From assembly GCA_020536535.1 (NCBI GenBank), contig JAHLWZ010000799.1, forward strand, positions 1 through 64,000: a stretch of DNA of 64,000 nt, given 5' to 3'. Under the pieces are notes generated by a model. That model was not told where the DNA came from, made no database searches, and was given only the letters and a program-made list of their open reading frames with translations. This stretch comes from Pelomyxa schiedti. Lineage: Eukaryota > Evosea > Pelobiontida > Pelomyxidae. Each line of letters starts with the position of its first letter. Position 1 is the stretch's first letter. Both the position numbers and the translations under genes were made by a program. Positions 45,881 to 58,295 of the stretch are shown one piece after another.

Positions 45881-48800
45881 ATGAGCACACGGGTGGGGCT
45901 GTTCTGCATGATGATGAAAAAGCTGCACGAGGCGGTGGCCCGCAGCGTGGCCCTGGCCACCGTGCACCAGCACCTCCTGCTGCACCAGAGCCAGCCCAGC
46001 AGCAGCAGCAGCAGCGCCTCAGGGAGCCCCGCGGCCACGGGGGCGGACGGGGGGCCGCCGACGCCCACGGTCCCGCCCGCCTCCGCCTCCGCCTCCAGCT
46101 CCGCCACGGCCTCTGGTGTGGGCAGCAGCACCACCACCACGGCGGCCCAGGGCGGCGCCTCTGGCTCCGGCTCCTCGTCTTCGTCGTCGTCGACGGCAGG
46201 TGTTGGCGGGGGTGGTGCCGACGCTGATGCCGCTGATGGTACCCACCACCATTGTTGTTGTTGCTTGCTTTGTAATTATGGGTGTTGAGAGAGTGATTGG
46301 TTTTTTTTTGCTTGTCTTTTTTGTTTTTGTTTTGTTTTCATTGTTTTTTTTTTTTTTTTTTTTTGTGCCATTTTGGGGTTGAGTGCTACTTCATTTGTAT
46401 TATTTTGTTCTTACCAAAGGGTTTGCAGGGGTGCAAAGTTCTGGGTCGAGTGCTGGAGCGATAGGTGTTAGCCTTAGTCAACAACAAACTTCTTCATCTT
46501 CTTCTGTTGTTGCAGACCTCAGCTATGAAGTTGTTCTGCCGTATGATGGTGACTATCCTGATTTAGCTCATTTACTCTTTTTCCTCCATCCCAAGGTATT
46601 AACTACATTTCTTTCCCGCCCATGACTTACCTTTTGCTTCTTCCCCCTTATTAGTCTAAGCCAAAGGATTTGCCGACTCTTCCCCCTCATGCTTTTTTTC
46701 CCAGATATTGTGACTTCTATAAGGTAACATTAATGGGGAGGAAGAAAAAAGAAATAAAGAAATAGACAGACTTTTCTGTGTGGCCTGCTATTGCCATCCC
46801 AAGATAATCTTGATGGGTGCCTGCGTGTTGTCCTGCAATGGATTCCCAAGTACCAACAGTGGGTTCTTGAAGGAATGGAGGCATCTGTAAGACCGACTTA
46901 TCAAGCTTGTTTTCCTGAATTTACATTTGAAAGATTGAAATTGTGGATGTGAGATTCACTACTTTTGTGGATAAAGTTAAAGCTTTTCTCCCTGAGAAAG
47001 TTGCCATTCTTCATCCAGAACGCTTGGTATATTCTTCACCTCAGCTATCTACTTTTGACACCACACATAAAAAACAATAGGAGCGCATAGTTGATATGGT
47101 TGTTTCAGATATTTTAGTCTCTATCCTGGATGGATTCAATGGAAACATGTCTGCACACTCAATGGAAACTTTGCTTAGAGTTGGATTTCACTACTTTGAA
47201 CCAGTTCTTAAGTTTTTTTCTTTCATTGTATATTTTTTTTTTTAAGTTTCCCAAGATCCACTGACCCTTTTTCCGTGATGTATACTTCCCAAATAATGAG
47301 ACAGTGGTGTGCAGTTATCTATTCTGTATCTCCGTTTTGGTGAGTAATTATTGTATTCCTCCTGATGTAACATTTATTCTTCAGTTTGCCCTTATTGAGC
47401 ACCCTTTTTATGAAACAACTAACAGCACTTGGTGCGGATGACAGTGTTACAATGTACCAGTCTCTCAAGAGAATAAAATTCCTTGTGCCTAAAATTCCAC
47501 CCCAAACAAGAGTTAACTAACATACTATTACAGTTTGATGGTTCTAAGACGGCGGAGGTGGCTCAGTTTCTTCAGTTAATCCAACAGTTACTATCCAAGA
47601 CAGTGAAACGGTGTGCCTTTTGATGTAAGTTGTTTAAGTAATTTCCTTCAGCAATTCAATAAGAAGCAGTCAGCTCACTCTTTTAGCTGGTGCATTGTGT
47701 AGCAACCCTACATCGGACCCAAATGTTTTGAATCTGGTATTACCCAACTCATTATCTGTGGCCGGTCAAAGTGACCCTATTCCTAACTGTTTTTTATAGG
47801 TGACTGAATTTAAATCCAAGTGCAATGTACTTCGGAAGAGTGATGACCTCCACCCTTCCTCAATGCTTTTGCTCTGCACGTTACTTTCCCATTTTCCATC
47901 TGAATCCGCAGAAGTTGACGCCATTCTGGCAAGACTGTACAAGGTAGTGCGTTTCCTAATTCCAAAGTTTTGTTGACCCTCTGGGAAAGGACTTACCAGG
48001 GAAGAATAAAGATGTGTGTTTGTTGTGCACCAAAATCCTACTGCAAGGTCAGCATTCACCACCATGTGAGTGCTGGCTTCCAGTAAATAAACGAAAACTT
48101 CCTGAGAGTGTTTTGATTCAACAATCACCATTCAAATATGCTGGATGGGCTGGTGACTTGAGACGGATTAAGGAGTTGACTCAAAATATCTTCTTTGGCA
48201 AACAGGTTTGGTTTGAGCACAATACAAAGTCAATGTTGTGACAGATGCCTTTTGTAGGGCTTGAAGTCTAATGAATTTCTTGCATTGCACGTTGAAGTTG
48301 CTCTTCAAATCTGTGCTCACAGGTTTTCTGTTTTGCACCCGATCTTGATATTCTAAAACTATTTGGGTTACAATAGCCTAAAGTTTGGCTTCTCAAATCT
48401 TTTGGATCCTCTCTCGAAGTTGCCTACTTGTGCTCACCAACAATTGTGCCTAAGAATTTTTCACAAGTTGATCAAGTCGAATATCTTTTGGCAAATCGCG
48501 CCTTCAGCACAGAAGGTCTCAGAAGCTCAAAGAAAACCTCAGCACTAACGAAAGTTCAGGGAAACGAGCAGTACCATCCTCGCAGTGTATTTGAAGAATC
48601 GTTCCATTCGTTGCTTCATGCTGTTACATTAAAATTGCTAGAACAGCTGCCTATTGACACATCTTCACTTACTACTTTTCTTCCTTTCAGTTTGATTTCC
48701 CTTTCACTTGACTTGGAGCACGTCCCCCATGGGAATTTACCTCCTGTAGTGTTCCTGTACTACTTTTTCATTGGAGTGAATTTACAATTGAGCAATAGGC

Positions 48801-51800
48801 TGTGGCTTCTACGCTAAGATTATTGGCAGATTCCAAAAACAAATCTACACTCCAACGTGAAATGGACAAAGTTTTTCTTCGGAAACAAATTGTTATTTCC
48901 TTGTTTCTTTGTATTGCGATTCTAAACTCCTACAGACATGTTCTATGCACGATACAATTGAAGAATGGTGCATGAAGTCTTCTGTATCACTCCCACCTGC
49001 AGACGACTCGTACCCACCACCTCCACTTTCCTTCCAGGTAGGCCTACTCCTACAAAAGGAAAAAATAACTTGCACTAGGAAGCAGCCCGCCAGCGGTCCA
49101 AAGTAAAAAAGGGAAAAGTTCTGGATGTTGACCTCAGTCTACTTTTTTCAGAAGCAATGCACTGTATCACATATGTAACCTGAGTTGTATTGCTCCCTTC
49201 CCTGACATTCGTGAAGAACCCTGGAACTCTTTTCCATGGAACCTTGGAGAGTACCCAATTTCCTGGTGTATTTGTAAATCACGATGATAGAACTATAGCC
49301 TCAATGTGCTCCAGTGCAATGCAAAAAATCATCATCCGCCATCCCAAAGAAAGGACATTTATTATCGGAGTAATTTCCTCTGTTTTCCATCCTCTTTTAA
49401 CCGTCCACCAATAAGAGCTTTGCCAAACTGATCTCGGAGAGTGACCCTCTTAGTGCCCCAAGTACACATACTCTTCTGTTCCAAATGCAGGGTTTTGTTC
49501 AACTATGGATACTCTGCAAGTACTTTATTGACTTTCAACTTGGCAATGTTATTGAATACCCTTTTACTGCTGAAGACTATACAATGGTATCATCAAACTA
49601 TAGTGGTATGTGCCATTCTACTGTGCTCATATCTCAACTCAGGTTGAAACGTCGTTACTTCTGTGTTTATGTTTCCCTAGTCCTGATGTACAAATGGCCA
49701 GTCTTGCCACCCTGCAGCATTTAGCTTCACTGATCACGGTCGAGCGCAGGTGGTTCTGTGCATAGATTATAGTTAATCCACTGACTTGTCTTAAATCTCA
49801 GTGCATCAACTATTCTACACGAGGAAGACAAAATTATTATTGGAACTGAAGCAAGGTACATGACTTTGATCTCTAACGGACTTCCAACACCACCAGTATT
49901 ACACCCAGTTTGAAGGATGCCATTTCTCTAACTTGATGTGAAACAGCTTCAAGACACTACAATCTCGTTAGGTTCTATGGCAGCCAGTAGCACAAGCTAT
50001 CCCACGCTGTGGAATGCTGTACTTGCCGAAATTGGCCACCACCTCATCCAAGGGGTAGAATTAAAACAAATACAATTGCTCATGTTTCAACACCCATCTA
50101 GGAATATCATTTTACACCAAACCTGAGGGCACTTCTTAATAAGAAGCTCAAACAACTTGATGGTCTTCTTGGTTCTATCAACTCTTCTGATCAACCAATA
50201 AAATACACTTATGCTCTTCACTGTATGCTACTTTTTCTCTCGGTTTTTATAACACCCTTTTGCCAGTATGGCGAAACTATGGATCATTATACTTTTCTCT
50301 ATGTGGCATTAAATATTTCCCTGACTCTTTCAATGTGAGTACCAGTTTTTCCTTTTTTTTCTTTTTTAAAAAATACTCTTCCTTGCATTCCAAGTGGGCA
50401 CAAACTACAGCACTATTTGATGAAATCTCGGATATTTTACCATTGTTTTGGCAGGTTAGTGCCCAAAGTTTATGTGAGTTCTAGTCTTACAGTAAACAGC
50501 ATTTAATTGGTGATGATGAGACGCAACACGTATGTTTGGGGTCGATATTTAGTGCCTCCAGCTTTGCCTGCATTCCAGCGGTTTGCATATCACTAATTCA
50601 GTGGTATGTATGAGTGTGACATGCACTCCATTTGTAACAGTTTGATATTCAGGTGGAAATTACTTCTCAGTTCCTCAAAGTTCAATGAAAAGAAGAAGAT
50701 GACTATCTTCCGAAGAGTTCTTCTGGTATTGCGGTATTGCACTTCTCCAAATCCTGTTTGCTCCTAATGTGTAATTTTTCCCCTCAGACGGCTGAGTGAA
50801 GCACTTCAGTTCTCCCTCGCCATTTCTCTTTCTGCTGATTTGTCTCCTCTCCTAATATCCTTTGTTAATGAACTGCCAACACTGTGTATGACTTACTTTG
50901 TATCAATTTGATTCTGAAACACACAGATTCTCGAGAAAAAAAGGTTTTAGAACCTGGCACTTCTTTGGGCATCCCAATAAACCTTGGTTCAGCACCTAAA
51001 AACACAGCTCAGGTCTTCAGTAGCATCCTCAATAGCTCCATTCTCATTGCGAATTTATGTCACGCAATACATAAACCAAGCTCAGAGGATTTGATACAAC
51101 CCAGTATTCCTCTCCCCCTCTCAAGCTACTATTTAATGCCATAACAAACAAACTACAGCAAGGTCCCTGTTATTTTCCTCCATTCAAGATAGCAATTGGA
51201 AGATCGATGAGCGCAATCAATTGCTTGAATGGTTGATGAAACTTAGTGCAATAGAAGTACATACATCCTCTTGCCTCCTATTATCCTCCAATTGAATGGT
51301 TTTTTTTTTTCCCCCTCAACAAGGAAGGAGATAAAGTGCGCAAGTCCACTGAAGAAGATTCACCAATTGCCCTCGTGAAGTAGCTCACCTTTTCTTTATT
51401 TTATTTGTTCATTTTTTTTCCTCCAGGTGGAGTGCAACACAAGCTGCTGAAGAATTGATAAGTCTGGGTCCGTTAACAAAGCCTGGGGAGGCATTCCCTC
51501 GCAGCACCCTGGATTGGTCTATTGATCAAGTTGCCACATTTCTTCTATCATTCCAACAACCCTCACATCCAATAGGAAAAACAAGGATTCGGCCCTTTAA
51601 GGTGGATTCTAGCTTTTCATTATAACTCTGTTTTTCCTTTATATCTTGAGGAAATTTTCACCAGGTAAGTTCCTCCTTCAGTCTCAAAAGCATAACAAAG
51701 CATCCAATAGCAAGGATGATTCTGCTTCCTCCTTCCTTTATGCAATTTATTCGTATTTCTGTCCTACAAAGGTTCCATTATCTTTCTCTGAATCATGTGG

Positions 51801-54800
51801 TGACGAAAAAGACACAATTTTTTGGGAACGATTGAATTCCGACGCGGGCACTCTAATTTTTACTGGTACCTCTTAGTGAGGTTAGTTGTTTGTTAACTTT
51901 GTTGGTAGCGTTATTCCACTTGAATAAGTCAAACACTAAAATATGTCAACGGTCTTTCGATCTCCTTTTATGGATTGGGCCTTCTCTGTGTGATTCAACC
52001 TCAGCTTCCGATTTACACAGCCTACTCCTCCATCATAAAGTACGCCAAAGACAATAAAAATAAATAAATAAAGAAAAAAGATGAACCACTTCATAGATAG
52101 CCTTTAGTTCGGAAGTTCCATCCTTGCGACAAGAACATGCCCTTGCAATATCGGAAATTATGGCAAGTAATTGCTCTCGTCTTTCTCTTCATGCTTTAGT
52201 GTCTGCATTCAAGCAATCGCGGTACTTTCTACTTTGAACCGCCAACCCCTCTCAGAGTTAATACAGATTTATGTCACTCCAGAGCAAGAATTGGGCCATG
52301 CAGATTCTCATTCCTTGGATGTCGTCTTTAGCACTTTACAATGTTGACCACAAAAAGGCTTGGCTTTTTTCCTTTTAATCATGTTGGCAGATGTCTGAAG
52401 AGACTTGTGGTCAAACTTCAACAAATGTTCTAAAAAACTTGACAAGTCTCTTTACTGAACCGCTTTTTGGATGTGGAGATACTGTTGCTATCACTAGATG
52501 CTGGCAGCAACTCGCTTCAGAGTTGTAGCACCAAAACAAGTAATACTGCTAATACAACATACTAGATCTAAGGAAAACACGAACATTCTTTTCGATTTTC
52601 TCTTTCAACATCTATTGCAAACCACATCAAGAATTGGCACCTCAGTAAGTAGCATCTAGCTTTCTTATTGTTAAAAAAAGAAAAACCCTCCCTCTTCCAG
52701 ATAACTACATCTTTTTTTGCCGTCAGGCAGGAAGACTCACTGGAATATCTCCTCAAATATTTCACTTTCCAGACTACACCACCACTTCCATCCACACAAG
52801 CCGCTTCTTCTGACGTTTATTCAAAACAATATATTGACATAGCATGCATTCTGATTGGTGAAATGTAAATATATCTTCCAAAACTTTTTCCCCTAAGTGC
52901 TCCACATTCCAGGATAACTGAAAATTTTACACCCTTCTTACCTCATCTTCATTTCCTCTTGAACTATTCCCTGCTTCATTTCAACTATGGCACTCACAAA
53001 CAATGCAAACTTCTGCTGCGAAGCTCTTGCCTTTCCATGCTCCATGCACAGAGTCAGTCTATTATCTTGTTTATAATATTTACTTTGCATCCTTCAGGCT
53101 TGTTAACAGTACTTTTTTAGAGTTGTATGACACAAGTGATGCTGTGTATCGCCTGTATGACATTATGACCTGCCTACGTGATCCCAGTAAAACTATAACG
53201 TTCAGACCAAACATGTGAGTTCCCACATCACAGGATTCCACTTAAAAAGAAATTTCCAGTGATACAGATGCAATTTCCGCTTTTGCAGTTGTAGAAAAGT
53301 AATTTCGAAAAACCTTGCTTCATTCTTATCACTACAGGCTGACTAAGTACCTTGCTACTGTCTATCCAACTGTTATCGATAGTTGGTTGAAAGAGTTACT
53401 GCTATGGTGTGCAGGAAATAAAGTAGGCCAGTGCAATTACACTCTTGTAGAAACACACCTTTAGGAAAAATCTGATTCGACCATTGAGCTTAGAGCGATG
53501 AAAATTCTGTGCATCGTTGTTGGAGTTGCACCCCCACCGCCTGAAACATTGAGCATGCTTCTGTGGTCACTATCTGACTCTACATTACAGATAGAACAGA
53601 TGGAGTGGGTTAACTTCATTATTATTATTATCTTATCCCTTTTTTAGTGCTGTAAAACAAAAAAGCATTTGGGTGAGCCAGACGAAAACAAATGCACAAG
53701 CCAAAGTACAACAGATTTTGTCAGTTTTAGAGGTATTCACCTTGCATCAACTTATTATTGTCAAGTTCTAACCAATGCAACAGCAAGTTATTCCTCTTAT
53801 TTCTCCGGAACACAAAATTGGGTTGTATTGGGTGGTTGTTGTACTTCTTAGTTCTTCTATGGTGCAATACTTTCTGCCTCAGTGTTTGGTGAGATTTGAA
53901 AATCTCAATTATAACATCCAGCCTTACTTCAAAATAATCAGTCAATTTTACTTATGTTGACGGAAAATTCTGTGTTCACTAAACTTGGTGATGCCGACGC
54001 ACTCCTCTTTACAGTTAGTCTTGAAAAGTCCAACCTCCCCTTGTCTTATAGCGGGTTGCAGCACCTTCTTTTTCAAGTACTCAAAATAACAAGCCTACAA
54101 CGGATTTACCTTATCTTTATGGCGGCAGGGATTATTTCATGAAGAATCTGAGTTCAAAGCAGTCAACCTTATCGCCATTATGCTGGGATTACCCGATGAC
54201 AAATCTTTACTGGTGAGTACTTCAAGCTTCAAGCACTGTGCTGCTGTGGCTGGGCTCTTACCTTGGCTGCATCATAAGCTAACTTTACGCTATTGGCTCA
54301 AGTCCGATTACCTTCAACAGGTTTTAAATCCCTTCACTCATCAACATTCTGGTTAATCTGACCTGTTAACAGGTTCTCTCCGCAGTCTCTAAGCTTGCAA
54401 CTGCATTGAGTACCAAATCAAAATTCCAAGGCACAGCTGCAGCATTAGAGAGGTATCTTGCCGGAAAAATATTGCCTCAGGAGTTCATCATATGCGTTTG
54501 CAAAGAACTTGTGGCGCATGGATTAGACACTTGTTCAATCATATGCGAAAGTATATAATATTCAATGCAAATAAGAAGGTCTAATATTCATGTAGTCCTA
54601 CATAGTATGCTTTCAGAGATTGGGTGTATGTTGGATTCCCTCTTTTGTGTTGCGGATGCCCTGCTCCAGCACCACCAACCGGGATCTGTGCCACTTTATA
54701 TGAACCATCTTCAAGGAATAATTCAAGTTGTACTTCTGAAATCTTACAAAGTTAATACTTTCTAGCGTGCAGTGCAAAATTCCACTTCATGTCCCTCTGC

Positions 54801-54963
54801 GAAAATTTTATTGGCCACTGTGAGTTTTCTCATTGTTGAACCTGGAGATTCAATAAAAATCAAATCAGCCGCCTCTGAACCTGCCAAATTTTCGTATGTT
54901 CTAATTCCTTTCCCACATATCACCAACCGAAAGTTAGAGCCGGCAGGGCAGTTCAGATTGTAA
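45881..54963 (+). CDS. Furry/MOR2/Tao3-like giant HEAT-repeat scaffold
   Basis: More than 9 kb of short exons in one direction, with helical repeats and no catalytic motif. The ATG at 45881 starts MSTRVGLFCMMMKKLHEAVA, followed by a Ser/Gly/Ala low-complexity region. The assignment rests on the C-terminal third, where blocks follow the Furry order. ENFTPFLPHLHFLLNYSLLH at 52.92 kb resembles the LPxLLHxxFxxLD block. SWLKELLLWCAGN and IELRAMKILCIVVGV lie at 53.38-53.55 kb. MLLWSLSDSTLQIEQ and PLSYSGLQHLLFQVLK (54.05 kb) match the domain before the end. LERYLAGKILPQEFIICVC at 54.45 kb also fits. It ends NRKLEPAGQFRL at 54963. Furry proteins scaffold NDR kinases in cell polarity; that role is inherited from the family. 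The first half could belong to a separate gene, and many joins are approximate. Confidence 0.58.
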
Positions 54964-55169
54964 CTGATGTGATAATGCACCTGCCTCGTTTCCCCCCTCT
55001 GTCTGGTCTATCATCTGGTCTATCATCTGGGCTTTCATTGGAATCGTCACACAGATCATCAAAGTAATTTTGCAAATTACTATATTATACCTATAACAAG
55101 AACAGAAAACGCGTCGAGCGACACCGTAGTCACACAAAAACACACCACAAAAAATCCCATCACTCCACA

Positions 55170-56299
55170 ATGAAAACTCAGAGATTATCAGGTTCTAGTC
55201 TCCCCAGTTTTCTTGTGCTCCTTTTTAACTTTCAATTCCACTTAGAGTCACCACAACTTGAGAAGCGTTCTCATGCTCCCTCACATCACTCTAGTGATAG
55301 CGCTTCCAGTAAGGGGTCATCATCTAGGCATAAACCTGAAAGTTCAACAACCCCAGACCTCCACAACAGTGTTCCCATTACAACAAAGTCTGATACCAAT
55401 ACCACACATCAAGAGGAAAGCTCCACCCCATGCCCCGCTATTCCCACTGTCACTGCTGTATCAATTCCTTCCTTTTCTATATCGTCCACAGTCCCAGGAA
55501 GCGACTCGGTGGTCTCAGTTTTTAGGCCACAAGTAACAACCATCAGGGCCAATGTAATAAGAATCATTCCCAGTGCGGAATCTGTTGTAGCCCAGCCTGT
55601 GCAGGCACCTGTTACTCCTTCACCAGTTGCGACATCTCCCACTGTGATAACACCAACAGCAGTCATCTCCCCAACTAACGTTTCTTCCACAAACTTTTTA
55701 CTCCCTCCAGTACACCATAATTCCTCCACCAACGTAACAGTGGTCACACCAGTATCACTCACACCCACTGTTATTACACCAAAAAACATCATCACTCCAA
55801 TGCAGTCACTATCTCCAGTAGTGGCTTCAAATTCACCTCCCATGGAAACACATGGCAATGACAGCACCACAATAGCAACAGCAGTCCGGGCCCAACCAAT
55901 AATTCCTATTCAACAGCAGCAACCCCTCATGCAAGTGATTGCAAGTCGCGTAATTCAAGCAGTGGAGTCAGAAGAAGGAGCACACTCTGGCTACTCTTCT
56001 TCCGCATCCTCCAGCTCAGCATCATACCACTCATATGACGGCTCTTCTGACTCCTCATTCTCTGACGGCAGCGTTGTCTACCAGGCACCTGTCATCAGAG
56101 TTTCCACCAAGATAGTGAGTGCTGCCGGTCCCGATACACCTTCACCACAGGTACTATTATTACTTTACATGGTTTTAATTATTAACAAATTATGTTGTAC
56201 TGATATTCTTACACCCAAACATAGGTACCGGAGGAAGAAGCCAGTTCTCCTCCTCCAGACTTTGACCTTAGTGACTTGGAACCGCACCTGGGTTCATAA
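55170..56299 (+). CDS. Ser/Thr/Pro/Val-rich disordered protein
   Basis: The ATG at 55170 begins MKTQRLS. A 54-base intron with a strong pyrimidine tract is followed by ESPQLEKRSHAPSHHSSD. Most of the protein is simple-sequence Thr/Pro/Val/Ser with phrases such as VITPTAVISPTNVSS and a Gln run. A poly-Ser stretch (about 55.98-56.06 kb) leads to YQAPVIRVSTKIVSAAG. A second intron ends at about 56.22 kb, and the last exon reads VPEEEASSPPPDFDLSDLEP with TAA at 56297-56299. The acidic hydrophobic end PDFDLSDLEP looks like a short linear interaction or activation motif, which is inference. No folded domain is seen. Confidence 0.55.
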
Positions 56300-56520
56300 C
56301 AACCAAACAACCAATAGGCCGCTTCTTTGTATATCATACATAACAACTTTGGAGAGTTTTTGTAAAACAAAACTTTTTTCGATTTTTGCTTTTTTGGCAT
56401 TTTTTGTTTTTGGCATGATGACAGATTGCCTTTCCGATTGTCAAGATTTGCCGGTTGTTGCGGAAGAGGTTAGGCAGATCTCAGGGTGCCAGTTCCGTAA
56501 ATAAAAAAAGGGTCAGTGTG

Positions 56521-57861
56521 ATGGCAGATCAGCATACCCAAGAAGAAGCACAGCATGATGCACCCAGAAAACAGCCCATTAGTGACTTGAGCTTTTCGAA
56601 TTTCCTCAAGGAGTTCATGGAACGATACCCTCCTGTCCGTGTGTTTCCGCATGGATCTCTCAGTACTGAGGAAGCAGATACGCTTTCAGAGACTGCATCT
56701 TTGCCTCCTTGTCCAACATTAGTTCCCAGCGTAAGATACACAAGAGGTTTGTACTTCCGCCAAGTAATTAACATGTTTGTTACAGGTGTGGTTCCGAGTG
56801 GCGACGTACTTGGTAATCGATCCACTTGATTTGATAAAGCTGGGGCAGTGTTGCCATTTTCTGCGGATGGTTCGAAACTTGTTCCCTTGGCAAACGTAAA
56901 CTAACAGTGACTGCTAGATGTCAAATATTCTCTGGAACAGATTGTTTGCCTCTTTGTATCCGCCCTATGAGGTTTGTGCAGCGCAAGCCGCAGTGAAAAA
57001 TAAGCCAGTGTGCTAACTTGGAGAAGGTCGAAATGAGCTCTCAGGTATCTGCTATGCGTGCGATGTGGTCCCAACAATCTGGAAAGTGCTGTTTGTGCAG
57101 GCATGAAATGTGGGTGATTGTACAGCACCAAATTTACACGGTAATCCCTCCCGAAGTCAATATTTCTTTGGTTTTCACTCGTTTATCAGTGCCGTGACTG
57201 TTTCTGTAAATTGTGGATGACGCGGTATGGACCTCTGTACTTGAACAAAAATCTCACACCCAGCTCAAATCTCAGTGGACAATGTTCAGAGGAGTTTGCA
57301 TTTACCAGCAAGCAGATACCCACATTGAAGCGCACCGTTCCAATGGTGGAGTGTCTCGGAGCAACACTGTTTTTACGGGGAGGTGTGTCAACTGAGTGTC
57401 CAATAAACAACTGAAACTGAATGACCCCATTCCTAGTTGCACACCAGTATGCTCTGAAAACTATTGGACAAGAAGGGATCACCAAAAGATTGGAATACCG
57501 CAAGACCAAGAGGATGAAGCAGCCCCTTCATGTGGAAATCAAGGACACCTGGGCACTTGTGATGGCACTCAATCCTGCAAAACCACTCTTCAAGAGCGTA
57601 CGATGCGTCCCGGCCAAGGAATTATCCGCCGAAGCATCGCCTGCAGAATGCGCAGAGAAGAAGGTGCTCCCGGCCAAGAGGAAAGGAGCGTGCGCCGCAC
57701 ATCTCAAAGCAGAAAATGGCACACCGCCGCCGCCCACGCATAAGCGCCCACGCATCATACGGGGGTACCGATACGTCGACCCCATATCGGCACAACCACC
57801 TCCCCCCATCTCCCTTGCAGACGGCACCTTCTCGCCAGAGCATAGTTCCTGTTTGTTATAA
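56521..57861 (+). CDS. F-box-like protein with C-terminal Cys pairs
   Basis: The ATG at 56521 starts MADQHTQEEAQHDAPRKQPI. A Pro-rich section (ERYPPVRVFPHGSL) follows. After an intron ending near 56786, the sequence VWFRVATYLVIDPLDLI then KLGQCCHFLRMVRN has the length and hydrophobic spacing of an F-box. Then come LFASLYPPYEVCAAQAAVKN and a probable zinc site: KCCLCRHEM in one exon and YTCRDCFCKLW in the next. The tail reads QYALKTIGQEGITKRLEYRK and becomes basic and Pro-rich (KRKGACAAHLK, THKRPRIIRGYRYV), ending HSSCLL at 57859-57861. This would be a substrate adaptor of an SCF ubiquitin ligase if the F-box call holds. The joins between 56.88 and 57.1 kb are the least certain. Confidence 0.5.
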
Positions 57862-57984
57862 ACCAACTTTCGAATGGCGGTGTGATCGAAAAACTTTCTT
57901 GGCAGAAGAATGCCCCGAATAGCCCATAATTTATGTAGAAGGAGAGGCGGGGGATTTTCGAGGTCTGGGCGGAGGAGGTCCTTC

Positions 57985-58172
57985 ATACCTTCTCGGCCTT
58001 TTGGCTAAGATCAAGTGTAGTATCTGTTCTTTTCAGCTTAATATCTGAAAGCTGCCCATTGGGTAGCATCGATATTAAACTTATTTTTCGTGGGGTCGTT
58101 GGGGGTGCCTGGTTGGTGGTGGGGCTTGCTCCGCCGCCAACTTGGGCTCCCTCCTGATTGCCCAGGCACTGC
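57985..58172 (+). ncRNA. U2 spliceosomal snRNA
   Basis: Near-canonical U2. The 5' end reads ATACCTTCTCGGCCTTTTGG with stem-loop I. The branch-point-recognition sequence GTAGTA lies at 58017-58022 in the usual TGTAGTATCTGTTCTT context. Stem IIa/IIb follows (CTTAATATCTGAAAG and GCTGCCCATTGGGTAGC), then the Sm-site region (TTATTTTTCG, 58081-58090). The 3' stem-loop can be folded by eye: outer arms 58105-58112 and 58162-58169 are perfectly complementary (GTGCCTGG/CCAGGCAC), and inner arms 58113-58122 and 58131-58140 pair throughout with three G-U pairs around an 8-base loop. This sets the 3' end near 58172, for a length of about 188. It is 123 bases downstream of the F-box-like gene. Confidence 0.97.
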
Positions 58173-58295
58173 ACTGCCGCCTCGTGTGGTCAGCCCCACT
58201 CCCAATTCAAGCAATACAAATCATTTCAGTTACAGAGAGGACTACTCACCAACCAGTGTTATACGCAGGGGTGGATTTCTTTTTTGTACAGAAAC

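Noticed and set aside
45616-46252. Minus-strand ORFs over the start of the Furry-like gene
   Set aside because: They derive from the GC-rich Ser/Gly/Ala codon repeats of the plus-strand first exon.
55409-55870. 153-codon minus-strand Val/Thr/Gly-rich ORF
   Set aside because: Antisense to simple-sequence Thr/Pro/Val codons of the gene at 55170-56299.
57528-57986. 152-codon minus-strand ORF next to U2
   Set aside because: Fully antisense to the last exon of the F-box-like gene, without motifs.
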